Assembly: GCF_025466085.1 (NCBI RefSeq)
Contig: NZ_JANLOD010000073.1
Span: forward strand, 1 to 47,642
Reading direction: 5' to 3'
Origin: Pseudomonas sp. 14P_8.1_Bac3
Lineage (GTDB): Bacteria > Pseudomonadota > Gammaproteobacteria > Pseudomonadales > Pseudomonadaceae
DNA length: 47,642 nt
Made by a program: the position numbers and the translations under genes. This document shows, piece by piece, positions 7,688-16,272 of this stretch; within the stretch, counting starts at the first letter, position 1; every line of letters begins with the position of its first letter. The notes under the pieces were generated by a model. That model was not told where the DNA came from and searched no databases. It saw only the letters and a program-made list of their open reading frames with translations.

Positions 7688-7847
7688 TTCACTTTCGGTG
7701 TGGCGCGCATTCTACGGAGCGACCTCCCCTCTGGCAAGCACTTTTTTAAATAATTTTTTCAGGCCTTCCAAAGGCTTAGAGAAGGGTTGGCCTATGGCGC
7801 CACGAAGAGAATAATGCCCCACTTTGTATAAAGGAGAGACTCGCCCC

Positions 7848-8768
7848 ATGTGGTTCAAAAACCTGCTTATCTATCGCCTGACCCAAGATCTGCCTTTTGA
7901 TGCCGAGGCGTTGGAAACTGCACTGGCCACCAAACTGGCGCGTCCCTGTGCAAGCCAGGAGTTGACCACCTACGGTTTCGTCGCGCCATTCGGCAAAGGC
8001 GACGATGCGCCTCTGGTGCATGTCAGCGGCGACTTCCTGCTGATTTCCGCCCGCAAGGAAGAGCGCATTCTGCCGGGCAGCGTCGTGCGTGACGCGGTGA
8101 AGGAAAAGGTCGAAGAGATCGAAGCCGAACAAATGCGCAAGGTCTACAAAAAGGAACGCGACCAGATCAAGGATGAGATCGTCCAGGCCTTCCTGCCTCG
8201 CGCCTTTATCCGTCGTTCGTCGACCTTCGCTGCAATCGCTCCGAAACAGGGGCTGATCCTGGTCAACTCGGCCAGCCCGAAGCGTGCCGAAGACCTGCTC
8301 TCCACCTTGCGTGAAGTCATCGGCACCCTGCCGGTACGTCCGCTGACCGTGAAAATGTCCCCGACTGCCACCATGACCGAGTGGGTCACTACTCAGAAGG
8401 CCGCGGACGATTTCTTCGTCCTGGACGAGTGCGAACTGCGCGACACCCACGAAGACGGCGGCATCGTGCGCTGCAAGCGTCAGGACCTGACCAGCGAAGA
8501 AATCCAGCTGCACCTGAGCACCGGCAAAGTGGTCACTCAGCTGTCGCTGGCGTGGCAGGACAAACTGTCTTTCGTCCTCGACGACAAAATGGTGGTCAAG
8601 CGCCTGAAGTTCGAAGACCTGTTGCAAGACCAGGCGGAACAGGACGGTGGCGAAGAAGCCCTCGGCCAGTTGGACGCGAGCTTTACCCTGATGATGCTGA
8701 CCTTCGGTGATTACCTGCCGGCGCTGGTTGAAGCGTTGGGTGGGGAAGAGATGCCGCAGGGGATCTAA
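7848..8768 (+). CDS. rdgC: Recombination-associated protein RdgC
   Basis: 306 residues, the usual RdgC length. Begins MWFKNLLIYRLTQDLPFD, typical of the family, with FLLISARKEERILPGSVVRD and FAAIAPKQGLILVNSASPKRAEDLL further on. RdgC forms a ring-shaped dimer that encircles double-stranded DNA and limits RecA activity. The ATG at 7848 was chosen over an upstream ATG at 7824 because family members start at MWFK and AAGGAGAG lies between the two. In PAO1 the order rdgC then a sodium symporter (PA3263-PA3264) is the same as here. Confidence 0.96.
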   Translation: MWFKNLLIYRLTQDLPFDAEALETALATKLARPCASQELTTYGFVAPFGKGDDAPLVHVSGDFLLISARKEERILPGSVVRDAVKEKVEEIEAEQMRKVYKKERDQIKDEIVQAFLPRAFIRRSSTFAAIAPKQGLILVNSASPKRAEDLLSTLREVIGTLPVRPLTVKMSPTATMTEWVTTQKAADDFFVLDECELRDTHEDGGIVRCKRQDLTSEEIQLHLSTGKVVTQLSLAWQDKLSFVLDDKMVVKRLKFEDLLQDQAEQDGGEEALGQLDASFTLMMLTFGDYLPALVEALGGEEMPQGI

Positions 8769-8784
8769 ACGCAGTTGATCTTCA

Positions 8785-8872
8785 GTGGGAGCGGGCTTGC
8801 TCGCGAAAGCGGAGTGCCAGTCGACACATGTATTGACTGACGCTCCGCTTTCGCGAGCAAGCCCGCTCCCAC
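8785..8872. repeat. Paired REP element with long near-perfect arms
   Basis: The left arm GTGGGAGCGGGCTTGCTCGC continues into GAAAGCGGAGT, and the right arm is its near-exact reverse complement ending GCTCCCAC. The arms are about 32 bp long with a short central loop. Lies between rdgC and the symporter gene. Confidence 0.85.
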
Positions 8873-8917
8873 AAGGGATTTGCGGTGTAACCAAAAACGA
8901 ATAATAAGGATCAGACC

Positions 8918-9883
8918 ATGCGCGCACTGGCAGCATTAAGCCGCTTCGTCGGCAACACCTTCGCTTACTGGGTCCTGATTTTCGCCGTCGTGGCCTTTCT
9001 GCAACCGGCGTGGTTCATCGGCCTCAAAGGCGCCATCGTCCCGCTGCTGGGGCTGGTGATGTTCGGCATGGGCCTGACCCTCAAACTTGAGGACTTCGCC
9101 GAAGTGGCGCGCCATCCGTGGCGTGTGGCCCTCGGCGTTGTTGCACATTTCGTGATCATGCCCGGCGTGGCGTGGTTGCTCTGCCAGGCGTTCCACTTGC
9201 CGCCGGAGATTGCCGTTGGCGTGATTCTGGTCGGCTGCTGCCCAAGCGGCACTTCCTCGAACGTGATGACCTGGCTAGCGCGCGGGGATCTGGCGTTATC
9301 GGTGGCCATCGCCGCCGTCACCACCCTCCTCGCTCCGCTGCTGACCCCGGCGCTGATCTGGTTGCTGGCCTCAGCCTGGCTGCCGGTATCGTTCATGGAG
9401 CTGTTCTGGTCGATCCTGCAAGTGGTGCTGTTGCCGATCATCCTTGGCGTGGTCGCCCAGCGCCTGCTCGGTGACCGGGTGCGCCACGCGGTAGATGTGT
9501 TGCCGCTGGTGTCGGTGGTCAGCATCGTGATCATCGTCACGGCGGTCGTTGCCGCCAGCCAGGCGAAAATCGCCGAATCCGGCCTGCTGATCATGGCCGT
9601 GGTGATGCTGCACAACAGCTTCGGCTACCTGCTGGGCTACTTCACCGGCCGCCTGTTCAAGTTGCCGCTGGCCCAGCGCAAATCCCTGGCGCTGGAAGTC
9701 GGCATGCAGAATTCCGGGCTGGGTGCTGCGCTGGCCAGCGCGCATTTCTCGCCACTGGCCGCGGTGCCCAGCGCATTGTTCAGCGTCTGGCACAACATTT
9801 CCGGGGCACTGCTATCGACGTATTTCCGGCGGATGAGCGAAAAGGCCGATCGGGAAGCGGCGGCGCAACAGGCGGCTGACTGA
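8918..9883 (+). CDS. Bile acid:sodium symporter (BASS) family protein
   Basis: 321 residues with about ten hydrophobic segments and no soluble domain, so an inner-membrane protein. The family signature is the crossing-helix region around residues 105-125, CCPSGTSSNVMTWLARGD, and the later GMQNSGLGAALASAHF, both contributing to Na+ and substrate sites in structurally known members. Bacterial homologues carry organic anions such as pantoate or keto acids as well as bile acids; the substrate here is unknown. The gene is separated from rdgC by a REP pair, as in a simple head-to-tail arrangement. Confidence 0.9.
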   Translation: MRALAALSRFVGNTFAYWVLIFAVVAFLQPAWFIGLKGAIVPLLGLVMFGMGLTLKLEDFAEVARHPWRVALGVVAHFVIMPGVAWLLCQAFHLPPEIAVGVILVGCCPSGTSSNVMTWLARGDLALSVAIAAVTTLLAPLLTPALIWLLASAWLPVSFMELFWSILQVVLLPIILGVVAQRLLGDRVRHAVDVLPLVSVVSIVIIVTAVVAASQAKIAESGLLIMAVVMLHNSFGYLLGYFTGRLFKLPLAQRKSLALEVGMQNSGLGAALASAHFSPLAAVPSALFSVWHNISGALLSTYFRRMSEKADREAAAQQAAD

Positions 9884-9930
9884 CCTCCAACTTGATCCCC
9901 GGCTTGATGATGGGCACTCTATTGCGCAAC

Positions 9931-9980
9931 GCGAGGACGACCTCGCGGCTCGATCGAGTCATTATTCTGGGGACGACCCC
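9931..9980 (+). promoter_or_regulatory. Guanidine-II (mini-ykkC) riboswitch upstream of sugE
   Basis: Two short hairpins with the diagnostic ACGR loops: GCGAGG-ACGA-CCTCGC at 9931-9946 and GGGG-ACGA-CCCC at 9969-9980, joined by a 22-nt linker. This is the known mini-ykkC / guanidine-II architecture, in which the two loops kiss around guanidinium. GACCTC in the first hairpin (9939-9944) is complementary to the sugE Shine-Dalgarno region GAGGTC (9992-9997). Sequestration of that site in the ligand-free RNA, released when guanidine locks the hairpin, is therefore a reasonable inference. Confidence 0.92.
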
Positions 9981-10001
9981 GTCAATCGATGGAGGTCTTC
10001 C

Positions 10002-10316
10002 ATGTCCTGGATCATTCTGTTTTTCGCCGGTCTGTTTGAAGTGGGTTGGGCTGTCGGACTGAAGTACACCGATGGTTTCAGTCGCCCTCTCCCCACCGCT
10101 CTGACCGTTGCCGCCATGGCCATCAGCCTGGGTCTGCTGGGCCTGGCCATGAAGGAGTTGCCACTCGGCACCGCCTATGCGATCTGGACAGGCGTGGGCG
10201 CCGTCGGCACGGTGATCGCCGGGATCATCCTGTTTGGTGAATCCATGGCGCTGTTCAGGCTCGCCAGCGTCGCGCTGATCATCGTCGGCCTGATCGGGCT
10301 GAAAATCAGCACCTGA
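10002..10316 (+). CDS. sugE: SugE/Gdx guanidinium exporter (small multidrug resistance family)
   Basis: 104 residues, four membrane helices, the standard SMR size. The essential Glu13 is present (SWIILFFAGLFEVGW), and the second helix region GFSRPLPTALT, then LGTAYAIWTGVGAVGT, match the Gdx/SugE subgroup rather than EmrE-type multidrug pumps. Gdx exchanges guanidinium for protons as an antiparallel dimer in the inner membrane. The gene has a strong GGAGG site and sits just behind a guanidine-II riboswitch, so export of guanidine is supported by both protein and RNA. A bidirectional terminator follows at 10331. Confidence 0.95.
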   Translation: MSWIILFFAGLFEVGWAVGLKYTDGFSRPLPTALTVAAMAISLGLLGLAMKELPLGTAYAIWTGVGAVGTVIAGIILFGESMALFRLASVALIIVGLIGLKIST

Positions 10317-10330
10317 CCGAAGCCGCAACA

Positions 10331-10376
10331 AAAAAGCCCGCCCCTCTAGCGTTTCAGCGAGAGGGGCGGGCTTTTT
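10331..10376. terminator. Bidirectional terminator between sugE and undA
   Basis: A 17-bp perfect stem: AAAAAGCCCGCCCCTCT and its reverse complement, around a 12-nt loop. It can terminate both convergent transcripts. Confidence 0.93.
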
Positions 10377-10399
10377 CATGGATGGTGTACAGCAGCCAA

Positions 10400-11194
10400 T
10401 CAGCTTTCAGCCAGCGCCATCCGCTCGCGGGCTACCAGGGTCTTCTCCGCATGTTCAAGTTGCATGCAGCGTTCCAGGAACAGGAACATGTAGTCGTAGC
10501 TTTTGCACACCGCCTGGCGCAACTCTGTCTGCAGAGCCTTGCTCGGGTTCATCCCGGCCAGCGTGCAGATGATTTCCAACGCTTCCCACGGGTGGGCGTC
10601 GTCGTACTGGGCGTGCATCTTCAGCCACTTCATGGCGCGCTTGCGATCTTCCTCGGGGAACGCGGCCGCGTAGACCCCCGTGGAGCAGACCACCGCGGAC
10701 CATTCCCCGGTCGCGCCTTCAATGGCGTAGTTGGTGGCGGCGATGGCGACGATCAGCGAATCCGCCGAACTGGTGTGCCAGCACCAGTGGCTCAACGCAT
10801 GAAGTTCAGGGGGCACCTGTTGCGCCTGCAGATCTTCCAGGCTGACACCGTGTGCGCGACTCCAGTGCACCCAGTAATCGGCGTGGTTCAGCTCCACACG
10901 AATGTTGCGCATCAACCAGCGCCGCGCCATGTCCTCGCCGGGATGGCGGGCAAAACGGGTCTTGGTCAGGTTCTGTGCCATATACAACGCGAACTGTTCG
11001 ACCACCGGCCAGCCACCAATGAGGTACTGACGCATGGTCCTGGCGCTGAGCTTGTTATCTCGCATGCGCCTGTACAGTTCATGTTCGACTACCCGGCGTT
11101 TACTCTCGCTGCAGTCCTGGATCAGTTTCTGAGCCCAGGCGGGGTAACTCGCAGCTTCCATGAGGGGTCCGGTTCGGTTGAATGAGTCGATCAC
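10400..11194 (-). CDS. undA: UndA, non-haem iron oxidase producing 1-undecene from lauric acid
   Basis: 264 residues from a GTG start with AAGGA nine bases upstream. The sequence closely resembles the P. protegens Pf-5 UndA that I remember, including IRVELNHADYWV and KWLKMHAQYDDAHPWEALE. Counting from the GTG, the metal ligands reported for UndA fall at their published numbers: Glu101, His104, Glu159, His194, with Asp198 also present; this fixes the start. UndA belongs to the TenA/PqqC-like haem-oxygenase fold and oxidatively decarboxylates medium-chain fatty acids to terminal alkenes. The gene lies 45 bp behind rbdA on the same strand with no terminator between, so the two may share a transcript. 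Confidence 0.93.
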   Translation of the reverse strand: MIDSFNRTGPLMEAASYPAWAQKLIQDCSESKRRVVEHELYRRMRDNKLSARTMRQYLIGGWPVVEQFALYMAQNLTKTRFARHPGEDMARRWLMRNIRVELNHADYWVHWSRAHGVSLEDLQAQQVPPELHALSHWCWHTSSADSLIVAIAATNYAIEGATGEWSAVVCSTGVYAAAFPEEDRKRAMKWLKMHAQYDDAHPWEALEIICTLAGMNPSKALQTELRQAVCKSYDYMFLFLERCMQLEHAEKTLVARERMALAES

Positions 11195-11239
11195 TGTCGG
11201 GTTCCTTTTGATTGTGATTGTAAGGATCAGCAAGAGATT

Positions 11240-13699
11240 TCAACGGAACGTGCCAGGCGCCTTGAACAGCAAGGGTTGAGGCCTGGCAGGACGACTTTGC
11301 AAGCTATCACAGGTAAACAGATGCGGGCGCTCAATAACATACCCTTGAGCGTAATCCACCCCAATCTCCAGCAATGCCTGCTCGATCTGAGGCGTTTCAA
11401 CAAACTCTGCAATCGTACGCTTACCCATGACATGGCCGATGTGATTGATCACCTCGACCATGGCGCGGTTAATTGGGTCGTCCAGCATATCCTTTACGAA
11501 ACTCCCGTCGATCTTCAAGAAGTCTACAGGCAAATGTTTCAAGTACGCGAATGAGGACATTCCGGCGCAAAAGTCGTCCAGCGAAAAATGGCAGCCTAAG
11601 CCTTTGAGCTCATTAATAAATCTGATTGCGCTGCCCAAATTTGAAATTGCGCTGGTTTCAGTGATTTCAAAACAAATCATTTCAGGCGGTATCGAATATG
11701 TTACGAACTGTTCGCGGAGGAAGTCGAGGAATGCCTCATCGCCGATGGTCGTGCCTGACAGATTAATCGCACACATGGCCAGCGGCCCTTTGCGTTTCTC
11801 GGTGATGCATTGGGCAATGATTTTGAATACGTTCTCCACGACCCAACGATCGAGGGACGTCATCAAACCGTAACGTTCCGCGGCGGGAATAAAACTGTCG
11901 GGCAGAATCATGCGCCCGGCTTCGTCATGCAGGCGCAGCAGGATTTCGATATGCCCGCCGCCCTTCTCGACATGACCCAGGGCCGCGATCTCCTGGGCGT
12001 ACAGGCAGAAACGGTCTTCTTCCAGCGCCATGTGCAAACGCTGCACCCAGGCCATCTCGCCGAACCGCAGGGACAGCTCCGAATCGTCGGCGTGATAGAC
12101 CTGAACCCGGTTTCGACCTTTTTCCTTGGCCATGTAGCACGCCATGTCGGCAGCACGCAGCGACGTTTCGAGGGTGGTCGGCTGTTGGGTGACGTGCACC
12201 AGGCCGATGCTCACGGTGGTGACGAATGGCCGGCCTTTCCAGACGAAGTGCAGGTTCTGTACGGTCTGGCGCAGGCCTTCGGCGATTTTTTCCGCGGCTT
12301 CCGGGGAACAGTTCTCCAGCAGGATGCCGAACTCGTCGCCGCCAAGCCGTGCCAGGGTGTCGCCCTCGCGCAGACCCGATTGCAGCAACGCGCAAATATG
12401 CCTGAGCAACTCGTCCCCCGCGGCGTGGCCACAGGTGTCATTGACCAGCTTGAACTGATCCAGGTCGAGGAACATCAGCGCATGGCGCCCCGGCTGCCGC
12501 GTCAGGTTATGCAGCACCTGTTCCAGGCGGTATTCGAATTCGCGGCGATTGGCGAGACCGGTGAGGGCGTCGTGGGTCGCCTGCCAGGACAGATTGGCGA
12601 TGTATTGCCGCTCCTGGGTCATGTCGTGCAGGACCAGCACGGTGCCGCTGACCTTGCCGGCGTTGCGGATCGGCGCACCCACAAGCGTGACCGAGACCGT
12701 GCTGCCGTCCAGGCGTTGAATCAGTTTGGAATGCTCGCTGCCACCGGTGAGTTGGCCGCTCAGGATATGTTCGATCAGGGTAAACCCTTCCGTCTGGGCG
12801 TTTTCGTCCAGCAGATTGAACAGCGCTGCCAAAGGCAAACCGGCCGCTTGTTCGGCTTTCCAGTGGGTCAACGCCTCGGCCGCCGGGTTCATGTAGGCAA
12901 TGGCGCCTGTCACGTCGGTGGTGATGACTCCATCGCCGATCGATTGCAGGGTGATCTGCGCCCGGTCCTTTTCCAGTTGCAGGGCATCAGCGAACGCGTG
13001 GCGTTGTTTAAGCAGTTTGTGCGTGCGCATCAACGCCAGGGCAATCAGGCCCAGGGCGGTGGCGAGGTTGGTCACCAGCAGCAGCCGGAGAATGACCCGC
13101 GACCCCTCACCCAGTGCATCGCTGAAGGCCTTCGCTGCGGGTGTGACCTCATCGTTGATCGCGAAAATCTGTGCCTTCCAGCGCTGAACATCCGCATTGG
13201 AAGCCCGGCTGGTAGCGATGTGCTGGTGCATCTCCCGGGCAACGTCATCGAGCTTGACCAGATACCCGTCACCCACGGTCCAGAGGTCGATGGCTTTTTC
13301 CAGGTAAGTGAAGTGACGGAAATTCAGATACAACCAGATCAGGCTGGATACGTCGTCCGGGTGATTGCCACCCTTGAGGATTGCCAGTCGTGCCGCCTCG
13401 ATGTTCGGCGGTTGCCGGTCCAGCGCCACGCGCAATTCATGCCCGCCCTGGGGTACGGCGATGGCATTCTGGTATTTGCGAAAGATGACTTCGTCGCGGC
13501 TGTCCGCGTAGAGATTGAGGTAATAGATGGCGTCTTTCTGGCCCTTGGACCAAAGGCTTTCGCCGGCCACATAGCCGCGCACCGCCGACAGCACGTACAG
13601 GCTAACGCCGCCCAGCATCGCCTGAAACAACACAACGGCAATGAAGGGCCATACGATGCCCAACAACCGTGGCGTTCCGAGAGTCCGCGTTTGATTCAT
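11240..13699 (-). CDS. rbdA: RbdA-like c-di-GMP phosphodiesterase/cyclase (periplasmic sensor-PAS-GGDEF-EAL)
   Basis: 819 residues. Two membrane helices (about 12-35 and 205-228) bracket a periplasmic sensor of about 170 residues. A PAS domain follows (about 245-365, ITLQSIGDGVITTDVTG), then GGDEF (RLGGDEFGI, near 455) with an intact RxxD inhibitory site (REGD, five residues upstream), then EAL. The EAL motif reads EILLR, but the supporting residues NLSG, EITETS, DDF, KIDGSFV and EFVE are kept, so phosphodiesterase activity is likely. Size, domain order and the neighbouring ABC transporter match PAO1 RbdA (PA0861 beside PA0860), a biofilm-dispersal enzyme. A DDFCAG variant replaces the usual DDFG.G. 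Confidence 0.88.
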   Translation of the reverse strand: MNQTRTLGTPRLLGIVWPFIAVVLFQAMLGGVSLYVLSAVRGYVAGESLWSKGQKDAIYYLNLYADSRDEVIFRKYQNAIAVPQGGHELRVALDRQPPNIEAARLAILKGGNHPDDVSSLIWLYLNFRHFTYLEKAIDLWTVGDGYLVKLDDVAREMHQHIATSRASNADVQRWKAQIFAINDEVTPAAKAFSDALGEGSRVILRLLLVTNLATALGLIALALMRTHKLLKQRHAFADALQLEKDRAQITLQSIGDGVITTDVTGAIAYMNPAAEALTHWKAEQAAGLPLAALFNLLDENAQTEGFTLIEHILSGQLTGGSEHSKLIQRLDGSTVSVTLVGAPIRNAGKVSGTVLVLHDMTQERQYIANLSWQATHDALTGLANRREFEYRLEQVLHNLTRQPGRHALMFLDLDQFKLVNDTCGHAAGDELLRHICALLQSGLREGDTLARLGGDEFGILLENCSPEAAEKIAEGLRQTVQNLHFVWKGRPFVTTVSIGLVHVTQQPTTLETSLRAADMACYMAKEKGRNRVQVYHADDSELSLRFGEMAWVQRLHMALEEDRFCLYAQEIAALGHVEKGGGHIEILLRLHDEAGRMILPDSFIPAAERYGLMTSLDRWVVENVFKIIAQCITEKRKGPLAMCAINLSGTTIGDEAFLDFLREQFVTYSIPPEMICFEITETSAISNLGSAIRFINELKGLGCHFSLDDFCAGMSSFAYLKHLPVDFLKIDGSFVKDMLDDPINRAMVEVINHIGHVMGKRTIAEFVETPQIEQALLEIGVDYAQGYVIERPHLFTCDSLQSRPARPQPLLFKAPGTFR

Positions 13700-13820
13700 G
13701 AGGTCCCTTGCTTAAGCACTGCTGATCGTCGTCCGGACGAAATCGCTACCCTAGACTAGGGTGCGTTCCAAGTCCCTGCAAGTAAGAACCTGTCGGCGCC
13801 AGCAAGTGCCATGTAAAAAA

Positions 13821-15647
13821 TCAGTGCTGCTGCAAATGCCCATAAAGCTTGGCGTATAAACCACCCTCGGCAATCAGTTGCTGATGATCGCCATCCTCGG
13901 CAATCTGCCCGCCGTCGAACACCAGTACCCGATCGGCCTGTTTTACCGCGGACAGGCGGTGAGCAATGATCAGCGTGGTGCGCTGGCTCAGGAACCGCGC
14001 CAGTGCCTGGTGAAGATTGTATTCGGTGGCCGCGTCCAGGGCCGAGGTGGCTTCGTCGAGAATCACCACCTTCGGTTCGGCCAGGACCATCCGCGCGATC
14101 GCCAGCCTTTGACGTTGGCCGCCGGACAAGCGCACCCCGGAACGACCGACGATGCTGTCGAGGCCATTGGGCAATTCGCGGATCGTTGCGTGCAACTGCG
14201 CGATTTCCAGCGCCTGCCAACAGGCCTCTTCACTGCGTTCGCGGCCCATGGTCAGGTTGGCGCGAACGGTGTCGTTGAACAGCGCCGGGTGCTGCAGGAC
14301 CACGGCGACGTTTTCCCGGACCGTTTCCAGGCCGATGTCTTGCTGCGTCGAACCGCCAAAGCGAATCGTCCCGGCCAACGGCGTGTACAAGCCCAACAGC
14401 AACTGCACCAGCGTACTTTTACCGCCACCGCTGGCACCGACGATCGCGACTTTTTCACCGGGAGCGATCGACAGGTTCATCTGGTCCAACACCAGCTCGT
14501 CACCGTAGCCGAAACTCAACCCCTGAACTTCGATGCCCACGGTGTCGCGACCAATGAACGGGTCGACCCCGCCCGGATACTCCGGCTCATCGGCCCGCGC
14601 CAGCAGCTCATTGATCCGCGACAGCGCGCCACCGGCGGCGTAGTAGGCGTATTGCAGGTTAAGCAGTTGTTCCACCGGACCGATCATGAACCACAGGTAG
14701 CTGAACACCGCGAGCATCTGGCCGATGGACAGGTCGGAGAACAACACCGTGAGCATGGCGGCGGCGCGAAAAATATCGATGCCGAACTGGAACAGCAAGC
14801 CGCTGGCCCGGTTGGAAGCATCGGTTTTCCACTGCGACGTCACGGCGTAATCGCGTACCTCCCGCGCGCGCTGGCCGAGCCGCCCGAGGAAGAAGCCCTG
14901 GCGGTTGCCGGCCCGCACTTCCTGGATGGCATCGAGGGTTTCGGTCAACGCCTGGGTAAAGCGCGAAGTGCTGTCGTTCTCGAGTTTCTTCAGGTGCTTG
15001 ACCCGCTTGCCCAACAGCACCGTGGCGTAGATCACCAGCGGGTTGAACAGCATGATCAGCAGCGCCAGCTTCCAGTGCATCCAGATCAGGATGCTCGCGG
15101 TGCCGACCAGGGTCAGCATGGCCACCAGAAAACGGCTGAGGGTTTCACCGACGAATTTGTCCAGGGTATCGAGGTCGGTCACCAGGTGCGTGGTGACCGT
15201 GCCGCTGCCCAGGCTTTCGTATTCGCCCAGCGAGATGCGCTTGAGCCGCTCGATCAGGCGGATGCGAATGCGGTACACGATGTCTTTGGCCAGTGCCGCG
15301 AACAGCTTGGCCTGCACCACGTTGAACAACAGGGCACCGCAGCGCAGCGACAGGGTCACCAGCAGCATCAGGCCAATGTAGCCCGCCGCTTTCTGCCAGC
15401 CTTGTGGCAGCGCATGATTCATGACTTTGAGGGCGGAGTCGCCATGGCCGAGCAGCACTTCGTCCACCAGCAACGGCAGGAGCAAAGGAATCGGCACGCT
15501 GCACAACGTCGCCAGTACGGCCACGCCATTGGCGATCCACAGGGCTTTCTTGTGTTGCAGTGCCAGGCGACGGATTTCCGCCCAGCTCAGACGATCGACA
15601 CGCTTGGGAACAGGTGCATCATCAGGCAGATCATGCACAGGCAGCAC
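13821..15647 (-). CDS. ABC exporter, fused permease and ATPase
   Basis: 608 residues: a six-helix type-1 exporter membrane domain (about 30-330) and a C-terminal nucleotide-binding domain. Walker A GASGGGKST is near residue 405, signature LSGGQRQRLAIARM near 508, Walker B VVILDEATSALD near 525, followed by the switch histidine in IIAHRLSAV. As a half-transporter it should act as a homodimer. The GTG start at 15647 overlaps the end of the upstream DsbA-family gene by 17 bp, so the two are coupled. It corresponds to PA0860 in my recollection of PAO1; the substrate is unknown. Confidence 0.92.
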   Translation of the reverse strand: MLPVHDLPDDAPVPKRVDRLSWAEIRRLALQHKKALWIANGVAVLATLCSVPIPLLLPLLVDEVLLGHGDSALKVMNHALPQGWQKAAGYIGLMLLVTLSLRCGALLFNVVQAKLFAALAKDIVYRIRIRLIERLKRISLGEYESLGSGTVTTHLVTDLDTLDKFVGETLSRFLVAMLTLVGTASILIWMHWKLALLIMLFNPLVIYATVLLGKRVKHLKKLENDSTSRFTQALTETLDAIQEVRAGNRQGFFLGRLGQRAREVRDYAVTSQWKTDASNRASGLLFQFGIDIFRAAAMLTVLFSDLSIGQMLAVFSYLWFMIGPVEQLLNLQYAYYAAGGALSRINELLARADEPEYPGGVDPFIGRDTVGIEVQGLSFGYGDELVLDQMNLSIAPGEKVAIVGASGGGKSTLVQLLLGLYTPLAGTIRFGGSTQQDIGLETVRENVAVVLQHPALFNDTVRANLTMGRERSEEACWQALEIAQLHATIRELPNGLDSIVGRSGVRLSGGQRQRLAIARMVLAEPKVVILDEATSALDAATEYNLHQALARFLSQRTTLIIAHRLSAVKQADRVLVFDGGQIAEDGDHQQLIAEGGLYAKLYGHLQQH

Positions 15648-16269
15648 GCTCCAGCCAGCGGCCGAGCAGCGGAGACAATACGTTCAGGGGCTGATAGCCA
15701 TTGGTCAGCAAGGCCAGTTGCCCGTCACGCTCGGCCAGCAGCGTCGGAAAACCGGCAATGCCCAGATCTTGTACCCAGGTGAAATCGGCGGCGGTCGCGA
15801 CATGCATGTCGGCGCGGTCGTACGCCGCCGCGAACTCGATACGCGGCACCCCGGCCTGCTCTGCCAGCTCCACCAGCACACTGGCGTGGGTGACGTCACG
15901 ACCTTCGGCGTAAAACGCACGCTGGATCAGGCCCAGCAGTTTCCACGCGCAATCCGGCGCCAGGCTGCGCGCGGTGACCAGCGCGCGGCAGGCCGGCTCT
16001 GTGTCGTAGACAAAACCCTCGGGCAACGCGCCTTCGGTCTTGAACGGTTGGCCCGTGGCCTCGGTGACCGCTTGCCAATGCTCAAGGATATAGCGCCGGG
16101 TGGTCGGCTCCAGCGCCGAGCCGCTGCCGGTACGCAAACCGCCCACCACCAGATGCACATCCACCCCCGCCGCCTGCGCCTGCTCGACCAGCGCAGTGGC
16201 CACCGGAGCAAAACCCCAGCACCAGGAACACATCGGGTCCATCACATAGAGCAGGCGGCGAGCAGACAT
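15631..16269 (-). CDS. DsbA-family thioredoxin-fold protein (cytoplasmic)
   Basis: 212 residues with no signal peptide. The active-site motif CSWC is at residues 14-17 (MDPMCSWCWGF) and the cis-proline loop is AGFPTLL near residue 180. A helical insertion lies between, as in DsbA and the FrnE-like oxidoreductases. The lack of a signal peptide and the N-terminal CSWC with the following CWGF fit the cytoplasmic DsbA-like group rather than periplasmic DsbA. It starts three bases after the trhO stop and overlaps the ABC exporter start, forming a trhO-dsbA-like-ABC operon. Substrate unknown. Confidence 0.88.
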   Translation of the reverse strand: MSARRLLYVMDPMCSWCWGFAPVATALVEQAQAAGVDVHLVVGGLRTGSGSALEPTTRRYILEHWQAVTEATGQPFKTEGALPEGFVYDTEPACRALVTARSLAPDCAWKLLGLIQRAFYAEGRDVTHASVLVELAEQAGVPRIEFAAAYDRADMHVATAADFTWVQDLGIAGFPTLLAERDGQLALLTNGYQPLNVLSPLLGRWLERAACA

Positions 16270-16272
16270 GAT

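Noticed and set aside
9949..9958. Palindrome CTCGATCGAG as a protein operator before sugE
   Set aside because: It is in the linker of the guanidine-II riboswitch, where RNA regulation already explains the region.
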